Source: an uncultured Acetatifactor sp. (GTDB lineage Bacteria; Bacillota; Clostridia; Lachnospirales; Lachnospiraceae). From it: 53,137 bases of DNA. Position 1 is the stretch's first letter; each line of letters opens with the position of its first letter. Shown here piece after piece: positions 8,497 through 17,170 of the stretch. Both the position numbers and the translations under genes were made by a program. The stretch lies in the NCBI GenBank assembly GCA_910580225.1, contig CAJTXE010000022.1:1-53137 (forward strand). Reading direction: 5' to 3'. The notes beneath the pieces were generated by a model, which saw nothing but the letters and a program-made list of their open reading frames with translations, ran no database searches and had not been told where the DNA came from.

Positions 8497-9345
8497 ATGT
8501 ACGATTTTTCGATTGGCGTTATGTTGGAGTCTTTCCGGATTCCTTTTCCGGAAGCGCTGAAAAAGGCAAGGGAGATGGGGGCCGCAGGTATTCAGGCCTA
8601 TTCCACCTACGGGGAGCTGGCACCGGAGAACCTTACGGGGGCGAAGCGGCGTGAATTTCTGGACATGGTAAAGTCCGAGGGCCTGGTGATATCCGCTCTC
8701 TGCGGGGACCTGGGGAAGGGCTTCCATAACAGGGAACAGAATCCGGGCCTGATTGAGAAATCCAAAAGAATTCTGGATTTGGCCAGGGAACTGGAGACGG
8801 ATATCGTGACAACCCATATCGGTGTGGTGCCTTCGGACCCGGGGCATGAGCGGTACAAGGTCATGCAGGAGGCCTGTTTTCAGCTTGCGGAGTATGCGGA
8901 TTCCCTGAAGGCACATTTTGCCATTGAGACAGGGCCGGAGACTTCCGCAGTGCTGAAAGGATTTCTGGACGGGCTGCATTCCACCGGGGTTGCGGTGAAC
9001 CTGGATCCGGCGAATCTGGTGATGGTGACCGGAGATGACCCGGTGCAGGCAGTGTACAATCTGAAGGATTACATCGTACACACCCATGCCAAAGACGGCA
9101 GGCGCAATTTCTACCGGGATCCGGAGGAGGTCTACGGCCTGGTGGAAGCGGAAATGCTGGCCAGTCCATCCTTTGTGGAGCTGCCGCTGGGAACAGGCGG
9201 GGTAGATTTTGAGAATTACCTGAAGGCACTTGACGAAATCGGATATCATGGCTTCCTGACCATAGAGCGGGAAGTGGGTGAGGAACCGGAGAAGGACATC
9301 CGGACGGCGGTGGAGTTTTTAAAGCGCTTTATCGGCAGGCGCTAA
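8497..9345 (+). CDS. Sugar phosphate isomerase/epimerase (TIM barrel)
   Basis: A 282-residue protein of the xylose isomerase-like TIM-barrel superfamily (AP endonuclease 2 / IolE-IolI group). Likely metal ligands are spread in the usual way: VVTTHIGV in the middle, the glutamate of FAIETGPE, HTHAKDGRR near residues 195-203 and the final glutamate in GFLTIERE. Such proteins isomerise or epimerise sugars, inositol derivatives or keto-acids, and sequence alone does not give the substrate. AGGAG lies upstream of the ATG. It is followed, after a 39-bp repeat array, by a second member of the same superfamily, and the two probably act in one pathway. Confidence 0.9.
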   Translation: MYDFSIGVMLESFRIPFPEALKKAREMGAAGIQAYSTYGELAPENLTGAKRREFLDMVKSEGLVISALCGDLGKGFHNREQNPGLIEKSKRILDLARELETDIVTTHIGVVPSDPGHERYKVMQEACFQLAEYADSLKAHFAIETGPETSAVLKGFLDGLHSTGVAVNLDPANLVMVTGDDPVQAVYNLKDYIVHTHAKDGRRNFYRDPEEVYGLVEAEMLASPSFVELPLGTGGVDFENYLKALDEIGYHGFLTIEREVGEEPEKDIRTAVEFLKRFIGRR

Positions 9346-9478
9346 GGACAGGCCGGAAGAGCCAGGGCAAGCCGAGAGAGCCAGGAACAGGGCGGAAGAA
9401 CCAGGGCAAGCCGAGAGAGCCGGGGACAGGGCGGGAGAACCAGGGCAAGCCGAGAGAGCCGGGGACAGGGCGGATGCC
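9345..9478 (+). repeat. 39-bp intergenic minisatellite
   Basis: The motif CCAGGGCAAGCCGAGAGAGC recurs at 9362, 9401 and 9440, a period of exactly 39 bp, with a truncated copy at the left edge that begins at the stop codon of the preceding gene. It fills the whole gap between the two isomerase genes and stops just before the second ribosome binding site (GAGGAGAG). It is purine- and G-rich on the plus strand and unrelated in sequence to the other arrays. Confidence 0.93.
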
Positions 9479-9503
9479 TTGGGCATAACAGAGGAGAGAA
9501 CGT

Positions 9504-10373
9504 ATGCAGTATGCAGTGAGCGTTTACAGTTTTATGCAGTACCTGCGGGAGGGAAGGCTGACGCCGATTTCCTGCATTGCAAAGGCAAAGGAGCTGGGCT
9601 TTGATGCCATTGAATTTGTGGATTTTGTATTTCCCGGGGAGGAAAAGCCGGAGGAATATGCGGCGAAGCTCCGGGCAGAAGCGGACAGGGTGGGGCTGGC
9701 CATCTCCAACTTTGCCGTGGGGGCGGATTTGCTTGAGGGAAGCGGAGGAGATTTGGAAGCGGAGACTGCCGCTCTGAAGCGGAAAGTGGATATCGCTGCC
9801 ATTCTGGGCTGTCAGACAATGCGGCATGACGTGACAGGGGGACCGAAAAACCGTACTTACCGGGGTTTTGACAATTATCTGGAGCGGATGGCATCAGGGT
9901 GCCTTGCCGTGACGGAATATGGGGCGGAGAAGGGGATCCGCACCATGACGGAGAATCACGGCTTCTTTTCCCAGGACAGCAGGAGAGTGGAAAAGCTGAT
10001 TAACGCCGTGGCCCATGAAAATTTCGGGCAGCTGGTGGATATCGGCAATTTTCTGTGTGCGGATGATAACCCGGTGACTGCGGTGGGGAGATGTGCGCCC
10101 TATGCATTTTATGTCCACATCAAGGATTTTATTGTGAAGAGCGGTCAGGAACCCAATCCGGGGGAGGGCTTTTTTCTCTCCAGGGGAGGGAATTTCCTGC
10201 GGGGAACCATCATCGGCCATGGAGATGTGCCTGTGCTGCAGTGCCTGCGGGCTCTGAAGCGGACAGGCTATGACGGTTATCTGTCCATTGAATTTGAGGG
10301 GATGGAAGACTGTATCCAGGGAATTTCCGTGGGGCTGGCGAACTTGAGGCGATATGCGGAAATGGCCGGCTGA
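9504..10373 (+). CDS. Sugar phosphate isomerase/epimerase (TIM barrel)
   Basis: A 289-residue paralogue-type member of the same xylose isomerase-like superfamily as the gene before it, but clearly divergent. Features include GFDAIEFVDFVFPG near residues 30-44, TMRHDVTGG, TENHGFFSQ with the metal-ligand glutamate, LVDIGNF, YVHIKDF and the last ligand in LSIEFEG. GAGGAGAG precedes the ATG. Together with the split transketolase that follows, it suggests processing of a pentose or other small polyol, though the substrate cannot be assigned. Confidence 0.9.
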   Translation: MQYAVSVYSFMQYLREGRLTPISCIAKAKELGFDAIEFVDFVFPGEEKPEEYAAKLRAEADRVGLAISNFAVGADLLEGSGGDLEAETAALKRKVDIAAILGCQTMRHDVTGGPKNRTYRGFDNYLERMASGCLAVTEYGAEKGIRTMTENHGFFSQDSRRVEKLINAVAHENFGQLVDIGNFLCADDNPVTAVGRCAPYAFYVHIKDFIVKSGQEPNPGEGFFLSRGGNFLRGTIIGHGDVPVLQCLRALKRTGYDGYLSIEFEGMEDCIQGISVGLANLRRYAEMAG

Positions 10374-10566
10374 CAGACGGTAAAGCAGGTCCCATGCAAT
10401 GGTCGTCCAGGTAGTGGTGATTGACGCTGATATCATGGTTTGCGGCCTGAAAAAGGAAATGTGTCGAAAGACGGAGCTGCTTTTCGGGCGTGGGCTTCAC
10501 AGCATGGCGGAGAAACCGGAGGAAAGCGAAACCGGAATCGAAGGAAAAACAAAACAGGAGGATACT

Positions 10567-11400
10567 ATGGAACTATTAGAACTGAAAAGACATGCAAACG
10601 ATGTCCGCAAGGGCATTGTGGCGGCAGTACACGGGGCAAAAGCAGGGCATCCGGGGGGATCCCTGTCTGCAGCGGATATTTTTACCTATCTTTATTTTGA
10701 AGAATTGAACATCGATCCGAAGAATCCGAAGATGGAAGACAGAGACCGTTTCGTCCTTTCCAAGGGGCATACGGCGCCGGGATTGTATTCGGCATTGGCC
10801 AACAGAGGTTATTTCCCGGTGGAGGATCTGCCCACTCTGCGTCATCTGGGTTCCTATCTCCAGGGACATCCCTGCCTGCAGCATGTGCCCGGGGTGGACA
10901 TGTCCTCCGGTTCCCTTGGCCAGGGAATCTCCGCAGCGGTAGGAATGGCCATGGGGGCAAGGCTTTCAGGCAGGGACTTCCGTGTCTATACCCTGTTGGG
11001 AGACGGGGAAATTCAGGAGGGCCAGGTCTGGGAGGCGGCCATGTTTGCGGGCCACAGAAAACTGGACAACCTGGTAGTCATCGTGGACAACAACGGGCTG
11101 CAGATTGACGGACGCATCGACGATGTCTGTTCGCCCTATCCGATTGATAAAAAATTCGAAGCGTTCAACTTCCATGTGATTTCATTGGAAGACGGCAACG
11201 ATATGGAACAGATCCGGGCGGCATTTGCAGAGGCAAGGGCAACAAAAGGAAAGCCTGCCGCCATAATTGCCCACACCCTGAAGGGGAAGGGCGTATCCTT
11301 CATGGAGGGCAAGGCGGACTGGCACGGAAAAGCGCCCAATGACGCGGAGTACGAAATCGCAGTGGCCGATCTGGAAAAGATTGCGGCGGAATTAAAATGA
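10567..11400 (+). CDS. Transketolase, N-terminal subunit
   Basis: A 277-residue thiamine diphosphate-binding half of a split transketolase. It has KAGHPGGSLSAADI near the start, VLSKGHTAPG, GSLGQGISAAVGMA, and the ThDP/Mg motif GDGEIQEGQVWEA followed by VDNN. The enzyme moves two-carbon units between pentose and hexose phosphates. I start it at the ATG at 10567, which has a perfect AGGAGG; the longer frame to 10399 has a non-homologous leader. The C-terminal subunit follows after 132 bases. Split transketolases are usual in Clostridia and archaea. Confidence 0.95.
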   Translation: MELLELKRHANDVRKGIVAAVHGAKAGHPGGSLSAADIFTYLYFEELNIDPKNPKMEDRDRFVLSKGHTAPGLYSALANRGYFPVEDLPTLRHLGSYLQGHPCLQHVPGVDMSSGSLGQGISAAVGMAMGARLSGRDFRVYTLLGDGEIQEGQVWEAAMFAGHRKLDNLVVIVDNNGLQIDGRIDDVCSPYPIDKKFEAFNFHVISLEDGNDMEQIRAAFAEARATKGKPAAIIAHTLKGKGVSFMEGKADWHGKAPNDAEYEIAVADLEKIAAELK

Positions 11401-11532
11401 ATCCGGAAAACAGCAAATGGCCGAACAGAACCCGGAAGAACAGACGGTTCTGAACCAGGGACGGGAATGGTTCTTCCCGGGCCCGGCACAATTCGGATCT
11501 TTGCGGAACTTATAGGAGAAAGGTGAAATAGA

Positions 11533-12474
11533 ATGGCAGACGTAAAAAAGATAGCGACCAGGGAAGCCTATGGAAATGCCCTGGCGGAATTTGGAGAGTC
11601 TTACCCCGAGCTGGTGGTACTGGACGCGGATCTGGCAGCGGCCACCAAAACAGGCGTATTTCAGAAAAAGTATCCGGAGCGCCACATTGACTGCGGTATC
11701 GCAGAGGCAAATATGATGGGAATTGCGGCGGGGCTGTCCCTGACGGGAAAGATTCCGGTGGCAAGTACTTTTGCCATGTTTGCGGCAGGACGCGCCTTTG
11801 AACAGGTGCGCAATTCCATCGGATACCCGCATCTGAATGTGAAAATCGGAGCCACTCATGCGGGTATCACCGTGGGCGAGGACGGTGCTTCCCATCAGTG
11901 CAATGAGGATATCGCCCTGATGCGGACGATTCCGGGGATGACCATACTGAATCCTGCCGATGCGGTAGAGGCAAGGGCCTGTGTGAAGGCGGCTCTGGAT
12001 TTTGAAGGGCCTGTGTACATGCGATTCGGCCGTGCGGCGGTTCCTGTGATTAACGACAGGGATGACTATAAATTTGAAATCGGAAAGGGGCAGGTACTTC
12101 GGGAAGGGAAGGATGTGACCATCGTGGCGACAGGCATCCTGGTGAACTCTGCCCTGGAGGCCGCGGAGAAACTGGCGGCAGAGGGCGTAGACGCGGAAGT
12201 AATCAATATCTGCACCATCAAACCCCTGGATAAGGAACTCATTGCGGCAAGCGCCAGGAAGACCGGAAAGGTGGTTACAGCGGAAGAGCATACCATCATT
12301 GGGGGCCTGGGCGGCGCAGTGTGCGAGGCACTTGCAGAGACCTGTCCTGTTCCCGTGTGCCGTATCGGTATTGAGGACGTGTTCGGCGAGTCCGGTTCCG
12401 CGGAGGCGCTGATAGCCAGGTACGGCCTGGACGGTGAGGGTGTTTACCGCAAGGTGAAGTCCTTCCTGGCATAA
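11533..12474 (+). CDS. Transketolase, C-terminal subunit
   Basis: A 313-residue partner of the preceding gene, carrying the pyrimidine-binding (GIAEANMMGIAAGLSLTGK, with the catalytic glutamate that activates ThDP) and C-terminal domains (VTAEEHTIIGGLGGAV). The two subunits together form a complete transketolase of the non-oxidative pentose phosphate pathway. AGGAGAAAGGTG lies upstream of the ATG. The 132-bp gap from the first subunit has no clear gene or terminator. The frame is intact and the length normal. Confidence 0.95.
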   Translation: MADVKKIATREAYGNALAEFGESYPELVVLDADLAAATKTGVFQKKYPERHIDCGIAEANMMGIAAGLSLTGKIPVASTFAMFAAGRAFEQVRNSIGYPHLNVKIGATHAGITVGEDGASHQCNEDIALMRTIPGMTILNPADAVEARACVKAALDFEGPVYMRFGRAAVPVINDRDDYKFEIGKGQVLREGKDVTIVATGILVNSALEAAEKLAAEGVDAEVINICTIKPLDKELIAASARKTGKVVTAEEHTIIGGLGGAVCEALAETCPVPVCRIGIEDVFGESGSAEALIARYGLDGEGVYRKVKSFLA

Positions 12475-12524
12475 GGCAGGGAATTTTCGGCAGGGGCATG
12501 CATGAAAGACCACACGACGGGCCA

Positions 12525-12740
12525 TGGGAAAGGCATACCCGCCGAAGGGTGATTCGGGAGGAGAGGCAGGTATACCCGGAAAATGTCATGGAAAGACATA
12601 CCCGCCGAAGTGCGATGCGGGAGGAGAGACAGGTATGCCCGGGAAATGTCATGGAAAGGCATATCCGCCGAAGGGTGATGCGGCAGGTGGAAGCAGGCAT
12701 ACCCGCCGAAGTGCGATGCGGGAGGAGAGACAGGTATGCC
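12525..12740 (+). repeat. 63-bp intergenic minisatellite
   Basis: The core CCGCCGAAG, flanked by GGCATAC and a GGAGGAGAGRCAGGTATRCCC block, recurs at 12538, 12601, 12664 and 12702. The first two periods are 63 bp and the last is 38 bp, a 25-bp internal deletion. It lies between the transketolase and arabinofuranosidase genes. The reading frame of the latter stays open through it, but the repeat is not part of the enzyme. The repeat contains AGGAG-like strings not followed by useful start codons. Confidence 0.92.
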
Positions 12741-12823
12741 CAAGAATTGCCATAGGGCAGGTCAGGGAAAGGATGTCCGGGACGGACAGAGACGTTCAGC
12801 TAAGGCAGAGAGGTAACGATTTC

Positions 12824-14329
12824 ATGGCGAAATTATATATTAATGAAAAAAAGGATAAGGGATACATTAATCCGGAAATTTACGGACATTTTTCCGAACA
12901 TCTGGGCAGGTGCATCTACGAAGGGCTGTTTGTGGGGGAGAATTCCCGGATTCCCAATAAAAACGGCATGCGTACGGATGTGGTGGAGGCACTGAAAGCG
13001 CTTTCCATCCCCGTGCTGCGCTGGCCCGGCGGCTGTTTTGCGGACGAATACCACTGGATGGACGGCATAGGTCCGAAGGAAGACCGTAAGAAGATGGTCA
13101 ATACCCATTGGGGCGGCGTGACGGAGGATAACAGTTTCGGCACCCATGAATTTTTCGAGCTTTGTGAGCAATTGGGCTGCAAGACATATATCAACGGCAA
13201 TGTGGGGAGTGGTACCGTGAAGGAAATGTCGGAGTGGGTGGAGTACATGACCTTTGACGGCGTGTCGCCCATGGCGGAGCTTCGCCGGAAAAACGGCCGG
13301 AAGGAGCCATGGAAGGTGGATTATTTCGGTATTGGCAACGAAAACTGGGGTTGCGGCGGCAATATGACACCGGAGTATTACGCCAATCTCTATCGCAGGC
13401 ACCAGACCTATGTGCGCCACTACCAGAAGGCCGCACCCATCCGAAAAATTTGCGGCGGCCCCAATGCAGACGACGTTAACTGGACCAGGAAGGTACTGGA
13501 GACCTGTTTTGCGGAGCCGGGCGGAAAGAATGCAGGAGGCTTTATGGATGGATTGTCCCTGCACTACTATGTGGTGGCCGGCAATTGGGAACACAAGGGA
13601 AGCGCAGCGGAGTTCGTCCGGGAGGACTGGTACAGGACCCTGCATAAGGCACTGTACATGGAGGAGCTGATTCAACGTCACGGCGCCATTTTGGACCAGT
13701 ATGATCCGGACAGGAGGATCGGCCTTATCGTGGACGAGTGGGGGGACTGGTTCGATGTGGAAATCGGCACAAATCCCGGCTTTCTGTATCAGCAGAACAC
13801 CATGCGGGACGCGCTGGTGGCGGCGGTGAGCCTGAATATTTTCAACAGGCACTGCGGCCGTGTGAAGATGGCCTGCATTGCACAGATGGTAAACGTACTC
13901 CAGTCCGTGATTCTCACGGAGGGAGAGAAGATGCTGAAGACTCCCACCTACCATGTTTTCCATATGTATAAAAAGCATCAGGGAGCCAGGCTTGTGGAGA
14001 GCAGCCTGTCCGGTGAGGGTACCGCAGGGGTGGAGGATTACAGAGTGCCTGCCCTGCAGGAATCCGTGTCCGTGCAGGCGGATGGTTCTATTCTGGTGAC
14101 GCTGGCAAATCTTTCCGCAGAGGATGCCTGCCCGGTGGAGCTGCTGCTCACGGAGAGGAAGCCGGAGACCGTGAAGGCTTCCATTCTCACCAATGAGATG
14201 CAGGCCCACAATACCTTTGAAGAGCCGGATAAGGTGAGGGAAGAGGCGTTTCATGATGTGGCGCTGACGGACCGTGGCGTGAACTTTACCATTCCGGCCT
14301 GCAGTGTGGTGAGCCTGGAAATCCGGTAG
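12824..14329 (+). CDS. abfA: Alpha-L-arabinofuranosidase, GH51
   Basis: A 501-residue intracellular glycoside hydrolase family 51 enzyme, removing terminal alpha-L-arabinofuranosyl residues from arabino-oligosaccharides. IYGHFSEHLGRCIYEG opens the TIM barrel, LRWPGGCFADEYHW follows, the acid/base glutamate is Glu173 in GIGNENWG and the nucleophile is Glu305 in VDEWGDW. The C-terminal beta domain is present. There is no signal peptide. The start is ATG at 12824 with AGAGAGG upstream; the frame extends to 12524 only because the repeat array has no stop. It closes the carbohydrate run after transketolase, which would process the released pentose. Confidence 0.96.
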   Translation: MAKLYINEKKDKGYINPEIYGHFSEHLGRCIYEGLFVGENSRIPNKNGMRTDVVEALKALSIPVLRWPGGCFADEYHWMDGIGPKEDRKKMVNTHWGGVTEDNSFGTHEFFELCEQLGCKTYINGNVGSGTVKEMSEWVEYMTFDGVSPMAELRRKNGRKEPWKVDYFGIGNENWGCGGNMTPEYYANLYRRHQTYVRHYQKAAPIRKICGGPNADDVNWTRKVLETCFAEPGGKNAGGFMDGLSLHYYVVAGNWEHKGSAAEFVREDWYRTLHKALYMEELIQRHGAILDQYDPDRRIGLIVDEWGDWFDVEIGTNPGFLYQQNTMRDALVAAVSLNIFNRHCGRVKMACIAQMVNVLQSVILTEGEKMLKTPTYHVFHMYKKHQGARLVESSLSGEGTAGVEDYRVPALQESVSVQADGSILVTLANLSAEDACPVELLLTERKPETVKASILTNEMQAHNTFEEPDKVREEAFHDVALTDRGVNFTIPACSVVSLEIR

Positions 14330-14373
14330 GAGACGGGTAGGTTAAAGGATGGAGAATCTGGTTACACATATAG

Positions 14374-14407
14374 ACGGCAGAATAAACGGAGACGTTTGTT
14401 CTGCCGT
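14374..14407. terminator. Hairpin between convergent genes
   Basis: A 14-bp stem (14374-14387 with 14394-14407, one G-T wobble) with a six-base loop sits between the convergent arabinofuranosidase and AraM-like genes. No long T-run follows on either strand, so it is a plausible but not classical terminator. Confidence 0.5.
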
Positions 14408-14433
14408 TATGAACAAGAACGGAAAAGTTTTTG

Positions 14434-15489
14434 TCATTTTAAAATCAGATGTAATCGCGGATCTTCCCGCAGCACTTCTTTTGCCAGCAGCCGATATTTT
14501 TCTTCATGGAGATAAGTATGCCGGAACGGTTTCACAGAGGGAGCAAGGTCCACAGCACGCTCGAAATGTTCCCGCTTCAGTTCCAGGCTGCTGACGTAAT
14601 TCCAGAAGCCAGTGTCCGATAGAATGGTATCCACACGCCGAAAACGGTGGTTTTGTACCTTGCTCATCAGATAAGTGGCGATACCCACCTGTACGCCGTG
14701 GAGCTGAGGCTGTTCCAGCATTTTGTCCAGGGCATGGGAGATCAAATGCTCGCTGCCGCTGGTGGGTGCGCTGTTTCCTGCAATCTCATTGGCAATTCCG
14801 CTCATCGCAAGGGAATCCAGCAGTTCACGCAGAAACAGATCTTCATGAATATTCTGAAAAGGCGTTCGGACAAAGCTGTTCACCGCTTTCTTTGCGATCA
14901 TCACCGCAAAATCATCAATCACTGCAACGCCGTGTGCGGCTTCGAAGGCCCAGTCATACAGAGCGGTAATCTTTGAGACCATGTCGCCGATGCCGGAGTA
15001 AAGAAATTTCTCCGGAGCACTTTTTATGACATCTGTGTCAGCTATGATGCCGTAGGCCATGCAGGCAGGCACGGAAGTACGACGGCCGTTTACGGTCAGA
15101 GAAGCGCTTGCGCTGGAAAAGCCGTCGCTGGAAGCGGAGGTGGGTACGCTCAAGAAGGGCAGTCTGCGCAGACAGGCAGCATATTTTGCCGCATCTATGA
15201 CTTTACCGCCGCCTAATCCCGCAATGACCTGCGCCCTGTTGTCAATGGAAAAGGCCAGTTCTATGATATCTTCTATCTTTATGGTGTCCAGCTCCCGGTA
15301 TTCCAGCACCGTGACGCCGGCTTTCTTCAGGGAATCCATTACAATGCCGCCGAACATGTCGATGAGACCGTTTCCAAAGTAGATGACTGCTTTGTCCATA
15401 CCGCCTGTCCGAATGCAGGTTCCCAGATCTTTTAATGTGCCCTTTCCTACCTTCAAAATGGAAGGGATTGCAATTTGGCTGTTGTTCAT
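14434..15489 (-). CDS. araM: sn-glycerol-1-phosphate dehydrogenase (AraM-like)
   Basis: A 351-residue NAD(P)-dependent dehydrogenase of the glycerol-1-phosphate dehydrogenase/AraM group within the iron-containing alcohol dehydrogenase superfamily. It has GLGGGKVIDAAKYAA (cofactor loop), SVPTSASSDGFSSASAS, and metal ligands in GIGDMVSK, SEHLISH and LHGVQVG. Bacterial members reduce dihydroxyacetone phosphate to sn-glycerol-1-phosphate; in Bacillus subtilis araM lies in the arabinose operon. Here it is convergent with a GH51 arabinofuranosidase, so the arabinose link may be only positional. The ATG at 15489 has a perfect AGGAGGTG; the longer frame has none. Confidence 0.88.
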   Translation of the reverse strand: MNNSQIAIPSILKVGKGTLKDLGTCIRTGGMDKAVIYFGNGLIDMFGGIVMDSLKKAGVTVLEYRELDTIKIEDIIELAFSIDNRAQVIAGLGGGKVIDAAKYAACLRRLPFLSVPTSASSDGFSSASASLTVNGRRTSVPACMAYGIIADTDVIKSAPEKFLYSGIGDMVSKITALYDWAFEAAHGVAVIDDFAVMIAKKAVNSFVRTPFQNIHEDLFLRELLDSLAMSGIANEIAGNSAPTSGSEHLISHALDKMLEQPQLHGVQVGIATYLMSKVQNHRFRRVDTILSDTGFWNYVSSLELKREHFERAVDLAPSVKPFRHTYLHEEKYRLLAKEVLREDPRLHLILK

Positions 15490-15595
15490 TTCCCACCTCC
15501 TGGATTTTTTATAGGATAGCATATGTGAAGGGATATGGCAAGGGGCTCTCCTGTGTCCTTTTTACAGTAAAATATAAAAATACCAGCAAAAGTAC

Positions 15596-15624
15596 TTGCA
15601 TTAAACGAACGTATGTGCTATTCT
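15596..15624 (+). promoter_or_regulatory. Putative sigma-A promoter for the radical SAM operon
   Basis: TTGCAT (15596-15601) and TATTCT (15619-15624) are spaced by exactly 17 bases in the divergent gap between the AraM-like gene and the radical SAM gene. This implies a leader of about 60 bases before the GTG start. Confidence 0.5.
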
Positions 15625-15692
15625 ATTGGAGAACAAATGTTCCGGAAGGACAGTGTAGGAGAATACTTCAGATAAACGGAGGTATATCAAAA

Positions 15693-17045
15693 GTGGATTA
15701 TTTGAAAACCGGTGGGGATATGTCTCTGGAGGAAAAGCTGCAGGTGCTCACAGATGCCGCCAAGTATGATGTTGCCTGTACTTCCAGCGGCGTGGAGCGG
15801 CAGGGAGACGGCAGAAGCATTGGTAATTGTGTCGCTGCCGGTATCTGTCACAGCTTTTCCGGCGACGGAAGGTGTATTTCCCTCTTAAAGATATTGCTTA
15901 CAAACGAATGCATCTATGATTGTAAATATTGCCGCAATCGCCATGCCAACGATATTCCCAGAGCAACCTTTACACCAGAGGAGATCTGTACTCTTACCAT
16001 GGAATTCTACCGCAGGAATTATATAGAAGGTCTGTTTTTGAGTTCGGGCATTATTCGGAATCCTACATTTACAATGGAGTTGATCTGCCGTACCATATGG
16101 CTGCTTCGAAATCGATACCATTTTAACGGTTATGTTCATGTAAAGGCCATTCCGGGAGCGGATCCGGAGGTGATAGAGCAAACCGGTTTTCTGGCAGATC
16201 GTATGAGTGTCAACCTGGAGCTGCCGACAGCGGAGGGGTTGCACAGCCTCGCACCCAATAAGCACCGCAGGACGATTTTGACTCCCATGCGGCAGATACA
16301 GAATGGGATTCAGGCGAATCGAAATGATCTGGTACTATATCGGAATGCACCAAAATTTGTGTCAGGAGGACAGTCTACACAGATGATCATCGGTGCGACC
16401 CCTGAGAGTGACTATCAAATTATCCATGTGGCACAGGGGCTGTATCAGAAATTTGGGCTGAAGAGAGTGTTCTATTCCGCATTTGTGAATGTGACAGGGG
16501 ATAAGGCGCTGCCTGCTCTGCCGGGAGGTCCTCCGCTGCTTCGGGAACACAGGCTTTACCAGGCAGACTGGCTGCTGCGGTTTTACGGATTCCGCGCGGA
16601 GGAATTATTGGATGAGAGGCGGCCGTTTTTTAATATTATGCTGGATCCAAAGGAGGATTGGGCGGTGCGGCATCTGGAACAGTTTCCGGTGGAAATCAAC
16701 CGTGCACCGTTGGAAACGCTGCTGCGTGTGCCGGGGGTAGGTGTGAAAAGCGCCCGGAGAATCGTAGCGGCGCGCAGAAGCGGAGCGCTGAATTTTCAGG
16801 ATTTAAAGAAGATAGGCGTGGTGCTGAAAAGAACCCTGTACTTCATTACCTGCAGCGGAAGGATGATGTATCCGGTGAAGCTGGATGAGGATTCTATTGT
16901 CCGTAATCTGACCAGCGTAAGGGATCGGGTGCAGTTCGGAAGCGACGGTATGAGCTACCAACAACTGTCTCTGTTTGACGATGCTGCCTTTACACGGCCC
17001 ATAAGCGTGACAGAGCGTCAACAGGTGGCGGTAGGCCAGCTGTAA
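15693..17045 (+). CDS. Putative DNA modification/repair radical SAM protein (TIGR03916 type)
   Basis: A 450-residue radical SAM enzyme. The 4Fe-4S cysteines are Cys73, Cys77 and Cys80 (CIYDCKYC). It also has the SGVERQGDGRSIG and GICHSF segments near the start and a helix-hairpin-helix DNA-binding motif near residues 340-375 (LLRVPGVGVKSARRI). I recognise the TIGR03916 family, found next to a TIGR03915 gene, which is fused to a uracil-DNA glycosylase-like domain in other bacteria; a role in nucleic acid repair or modification was proposed from that context. GTG at 15693 has GGAGG nine bases upstream; the in-frame ATG at 15720 is an alternative. The reaction is unknown. Confidence 0.9.
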   Translation: MDYLKTGGDMSLEEKLQVLTDAAKYDVACTSSGVERQGDGRSIGNCVAAGICHSFSGDGRCISLLKILLTNECIYDCKYCRNRHANDIPRATFTPEEICTLTMEFYRRNYIEGLFLSSGIIRNPTFTMELICRTIWLLRNRYHFNGYVHVKAIPGADPEVIEQTGFLADRMSVNLELPTAEGLHSLAPNKHRRTILTPMRQIQNGIQANRNDLVLYRNAPKFVSGGQSTQMIIGATPESDYQIIHVAQGLYQKFGLKRVFYSAFVNVTGDKALPALPGGPPLLREHRLYQADWLLRFYGFRAEELLDERRPFFNIMLDPKEDWAVRHLEQFPVEINRAPLETLLRVPGVGVKSARRIVAARRSGALNFQDLKKIGVVLKRTLYFITCSGRMMYPVKLDEDSIVRNLTSVRDRVQFGSDGMSYQQLSLFDDAAFTRPISVTERQQVAVGQL

Positions 17046-17170
17046 CAGACCATCAGCGCATCGTCAGGGGACAGGAATCGAAGGATGCAGAATTCCCGGC
17101 AGGATGATTGGGTACGACAGATGATTCAGGAAGCACCTTCACATGAGGTAAAAAAGAGCAGGAGCAGGTT

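Noticed and set aside
10374..10566. Small gene before the transketolase
   Set aside because: The frame from 10399 is continuous with transketolase but its leader has no ribosome binding site or similarity; the gap looks empty.
5315..12740. CRISPR array
   Set aside because: The arrays are direct tandem repeats without unique spacers, with periods unlike CRISPR, and there are no cas genes.
12524..12823. N-terminal extension of the arabinofuranosidase
   Set aside because: It is the translated repeat array. The real start at 12824 has a ribosome binding site and matches the GH51 N-terminus.
12833..14254. 473-residue open frame antisense to the arabinofuranosidase
   Set aside because: It mirrors a well-supported GH51 gene, has no homologous look and no start signal; it is a shadow frame.
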